In this document: one piece after another, positions 32,233 through 34,247 of the stretch
Layout of the letters: every line of letters begins with the position of its first letter
Position numbering within the stretch: position 1 is the first letter of the stretch
DNA from: Punctularia strigosozonata HHB-11173 SS5
Lineage: Eukaryota > Basidiomycota > Agaricomycetes > Corticiales > Punctulariaceae
Assembly: GCF_000264995.1 (NCBI RefSeq)
Contig: NW_006767434.1
Span: forward strand, 391,974-426,220
Direction: 5' to 3'
Length of the DNA: 34,247 bases
Notes under the pieces: model-generated
What the model saw: the letters and a program-made list of their open reading frames with translations, nothing else
Databases searched by the model: none
Told to the model about the DNA's origin: nothing
Position numbers and translations under genes: made by a program

Positions 32233-34247
32233 CTACACTCCCCGGCGCGTATTCTTCTCTAATTCTCGCTCCCGACGGCGCTCTTGAGCGCGCATCTGTC
32301 CACGCAGCGCCTGCACTATAGCGAACTGAATGACATCTTCATCGACCCCTAATGCGCCGATTGACGCGCTCGACGATCCCGCAACCACGTGTGATCCCTG
32401 GCTCGACCCTGCGCGATCGTCGGTCGGCTGCTTCTTGATCTTCTTCGCCTGGGTCCCCTCGGGCTTCTCTTGCCCTCCCTTCGCCGACTTTGACTTAGCG
32501 GTACGCTTGGCGGCGAGCCCGTCTAAGATCTCTTGAACCTCTGGCCGGAAGAAGATCGATCGCATCGGCTCGCCCTCCACCTCGACCACACCCTTGTCAT
32601 TAAATCCGGACAACGAGGCGACGCTGGGATCAACGAGCTTCCTGAGCGTTGAACGGAGGGAATAATACCTGATTGGGACCAGCTCATCAACCGAGGCAAG
32701 CCCACCACGGATGCGATCGTCGTAGCGGAGGTAACGCTCGACATCCTTCCAATGGTACACATCGAACGGGCACCCAATCATCGGGGCAGGTACGTGGTCC
32801 ACGATGAACTCCTTGTGGGTGGTGTTGAACTCTACACCCTTGCAACAGGTGATAATCACCACGTCCTCGACATCCTGCGTCGTGCCAGGAAGCGGCATCA
32901 GGTCGGCATCGGCGGCGTTGGGGGCAGCTTCCTTTGGAGGTGATGCATTGGCGGCGGGGTCGGAGTCGACTGCGGTCGGCGGTTCTTTGCGCTTGACGGC
33001 ACCCCGACGCTTCGTAGGCGGGTCAGCGGTCGAGCCAGATGAAGGGGGCATAAACGATGGTGAGTGACGATTGCGTTCACAATGGTGTAAAGTTACGGGA
33101 TAGCTAACGGTGTCTGTATCACCTGTCCCGAGTTCGTTATATAGTCGACGTCCACATCTACCGCCGGTCTCATCGACACACAGGGTGATCCCGCCGGCGA
33201 AGATTTGCGGGTCATCTTCCTCGATGATTCCACTACCTTCCGGGAGTTCCGCGACACTGCTAACTCCTTGCTCATCCAGGTATAATTTCAAATGCTCCAT
33301 ACCGTCAATTTTGTCAAGGGGGAGCCAGGTGACGTCTCCAGCTTTCCACTTGATTTTGAACACGGATGACGTCCCTTGTCCCTTGTGAGCTAGAATGCGA
33401 TCAACGGCCCATTTGGCCCCATCCTCCCCGAAATCAGCCACCTGCATCTCTGCCCGCCCCGGGAAGAGACGATCATCATTGGCGACGTGTACGCGAAGAA
33501 GTGATGCGTGGAATACAGGATGAACTCCTCTCTGCAATAGTCGGGCGGGCAGATCAACCCGGAACGAATTGTTCCGAAAGTCCTTAGAAATCAGGTATGG
33601 CCCAATGTATTTGGGAATGAGCTTTCGTGCGCGGCCCTTCGGGAAATTGATATTCTTCGTAGAGACGTAGACCATGTCCCCGACGACGAACGGAGCCGGC
33701 CGGCGTAGTCGGTTAGCGGCACGCGTCTGCTTCACGCGGGCCTCCAGGATAGCGTCATGCGCTGCCATGATCGCGGCGCGCATCCGTTGAGCGAACACGC
33801 GCACCCCGGGATATTCCAACTCGGCGGGTTGATCCCAAATCAAGGATCGAGGCATCCGTCCTGTATCCAGAAAGAATGGTGCGTAACCAGTGCTTTCCGA
33901 CCTAGCCGAATTGATGGCGAATTCGATCCCTGGCAGCTTCGACACCCAGTCCTTCTGGTCCGGCCTCACGCATGCCCGGATCATCTGGGTTATCGTACGG
34001 TTTGCGCGTTCCGTTGACCCGTCACTCTCTGGGTGGTAAGCGCTCGACATACTGAGTTTCACCCCTAACATTTTATTGAGGTGCTGCCAGAACGTGCTTG
34101 TAAACAGGACGTCGCGGTCGCTCACAATCCTCTTCGGTAAGCCATGCAATCGGTAGATCTCAGCAAAAACTAACTCGGCGATATCTTTAGCCCTATAGTC
34201 TTGCCGGCTCGGAACGAGATGCACACGGCCCGTCAGGGGATCAATCA
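32233..34247 (-). CDS. Ty3/Gypsy Pol C-terminus: integrase, chromodomain and extension (partial)
   Basis: Open through the right edge of the window, so the N-terminus is missing. Counting from the valine codon at 34224: the integrase core shows VSDRDVLFTSTFW (Asp near 36) and DGSTERANRT (Glu near 72); the first Asp of the DDE triad is outside. A GPY/F-like region (KLIPKYIGPY, 201-210) and HPVFHASLL (about 235-243) follow. A chromodomain-like segment (about 271-320, WAVDRILAHKG...VTWLPLDKI) may direct insertion to particular chromatin. About 340 further residues follow, beginning acidic and then basic and disordered (PTKRRGAVKRKEPP, from about 403). They contain a compact part (FIVDHVPAPMIGCPFDVYHW) and a charged tail (QERRRERELEK). 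That length is unusual for a chromovirus. A methionine at 33051 could start a separate protein. Confidence 0.85.
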   Translation of the reverse strand, partial: IDPLTGRVHLVPSRQDYRAKDIAELVFAEIYRLHGLPKRIVSDRDVLFTSTFWQHLNKMLGVKLSMSSAYHPESDGSTERANRTITQMIRACVRPDQKDWVSKLPGIEFAINSARSESTGYAPFFLDTGRMPRSLIWDQPAELEYPGVRVFAQRMRAAIMAAHDAILEARVKQTRAANRLRRPAPFVVGDMVYVSTKNINFPKGRARKLIPKYIGPYLISKDFRNNSFRVDLPARLLQRGVHPVFHASLLRVHVANDDRLFPGRAEMQVADFGEDGAKWAVDRILAHKGQGTSSVFKIKWKAGDVTWLPLDKIDGMEHLKLYLDEQGVSSVAELPEGSGIIEEDDPQIFAGGITLCVDETGGRCGRRLYNELGTGDTDTVSYPVTLHHCERNRHSPSFMPPSSGSTADPPTKRRGAVKRKEPPTAVDSDPAANASPPKEAAPNAADADLMPLPGTTQDVEDVVIITCCKGVEFNTTHKEFIVDHVPAPMIGCPFDVYHWKDVERYLRYDDRIRGGLASVDELVPIRYYSLRSTLRKLVDPSVASLSGFNDKGVVEVEGEPMRSIFFRPEVQEILDGLAAKRTAKSKSAKGGQEKPEGTQAKKIKKQPTDDRAGSSQGSHVVAGSSSASIGALGVDEDVIQFAIVQALRGQMRAQERRRERELEKNTRRGV

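Larger units (their letters stand above)
31912..34247 (-). mobile_element. Ty3/Gypsy chromovirus, 3' portion
   Basis: From right to left: integrase, GPY/F region, chromodomain, C-terminal extension, stop, purine-rich tract and 3' LTR. Gag, protease, reverse transcriptase, RNase H and the 5' LTR lie beyond the window. The open frame shows no break, so the insertion may be recent. Confidence 0.85.

Noticed and set aside
1-34247. CRISPR arrays, bacterial operons, ribosome binding sites and tRNA genes
   Set aside because: The DNA is eukaryotic with spliceosomal introns. No direct-repeat/spacer array and no clear tRNA was seen by eye.

Overview
The window looks like nuclear DNA of a filamentous basidiomycete (Agaricomycete-like). 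The evidence is very short introns (mostly 50-65 nt, several with CTRAY branch sites), two large NACHT-WD40 (NLR-type) genes, a many-exon cytochrome P450, an EEP-RNase H retroelement fragment and a Ty3/Gypsy element with a chromodomain. A run of 465 Ns marks an assembly gap.

Layout. (1) 1-5490 (+): NLR copy A, followed to about 6560 by a decayed minus-strand fragment (A0) of an unidentified family. (2) 7517-7710 and 10272-10640: two clusters of short perfect hairpins built on TGGGT/ACCCA arms. Between them (8262-10013, -) lies a P450 whose exons can be followed up to the strand before the heme-binding loop, which is missing. (3) 10650-12490 (+) and 15030-16200 (+): degenerate members A1 and A2 of the unidentified family. 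(4) 18650-25640: second copy of the NLR block. NLR copy B is at 18867-24768 (+), interrupted by the gap at 19190-19654. (5) 25020-27262 (-) and 28790-30935 (-): members B1 and B2 of the same family. B1 pairs best with A2 and B2 with A1, so the four members are arranged as a mirror image around NLR copy B. (6) 30992-31909 (+): endonuclease C-terminus joined to an RNase H domain. (7) 31912-34247 (-): 3' end of a Ty3/Gypsy chromovirus with its 3' LTR; the rest lies outside the window.

The biological core is the NLR pair. Spliced models of A and B both come to 1603 residues with the same nine exons. Each has an N-terminal helical region, a NACHT NTPase, 14 WD40 repeats and a C-terminal cap on its own exon. 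The NTPase exon differs by about 4-5% of residues and the WD40 exon by about 20% (hand counts). Many of the WD40 changes fall at the surface positions that vary in fungal HNWD incompatibility receptors. The pair therefore looks like a recently duplicated non-self recognition receptor whose sensor is diversifying. The surroundings (hairpin clusters, inverted gene duplicates, truncated genes, retroelements) fit a fast-rearranging accessory locus. No link between the P450 or the unidentified family and the NLRs can be shown from sequence alone.

Limits: exon models come from reading frames and paralogue comparison by eye. No searches or alignments were run.
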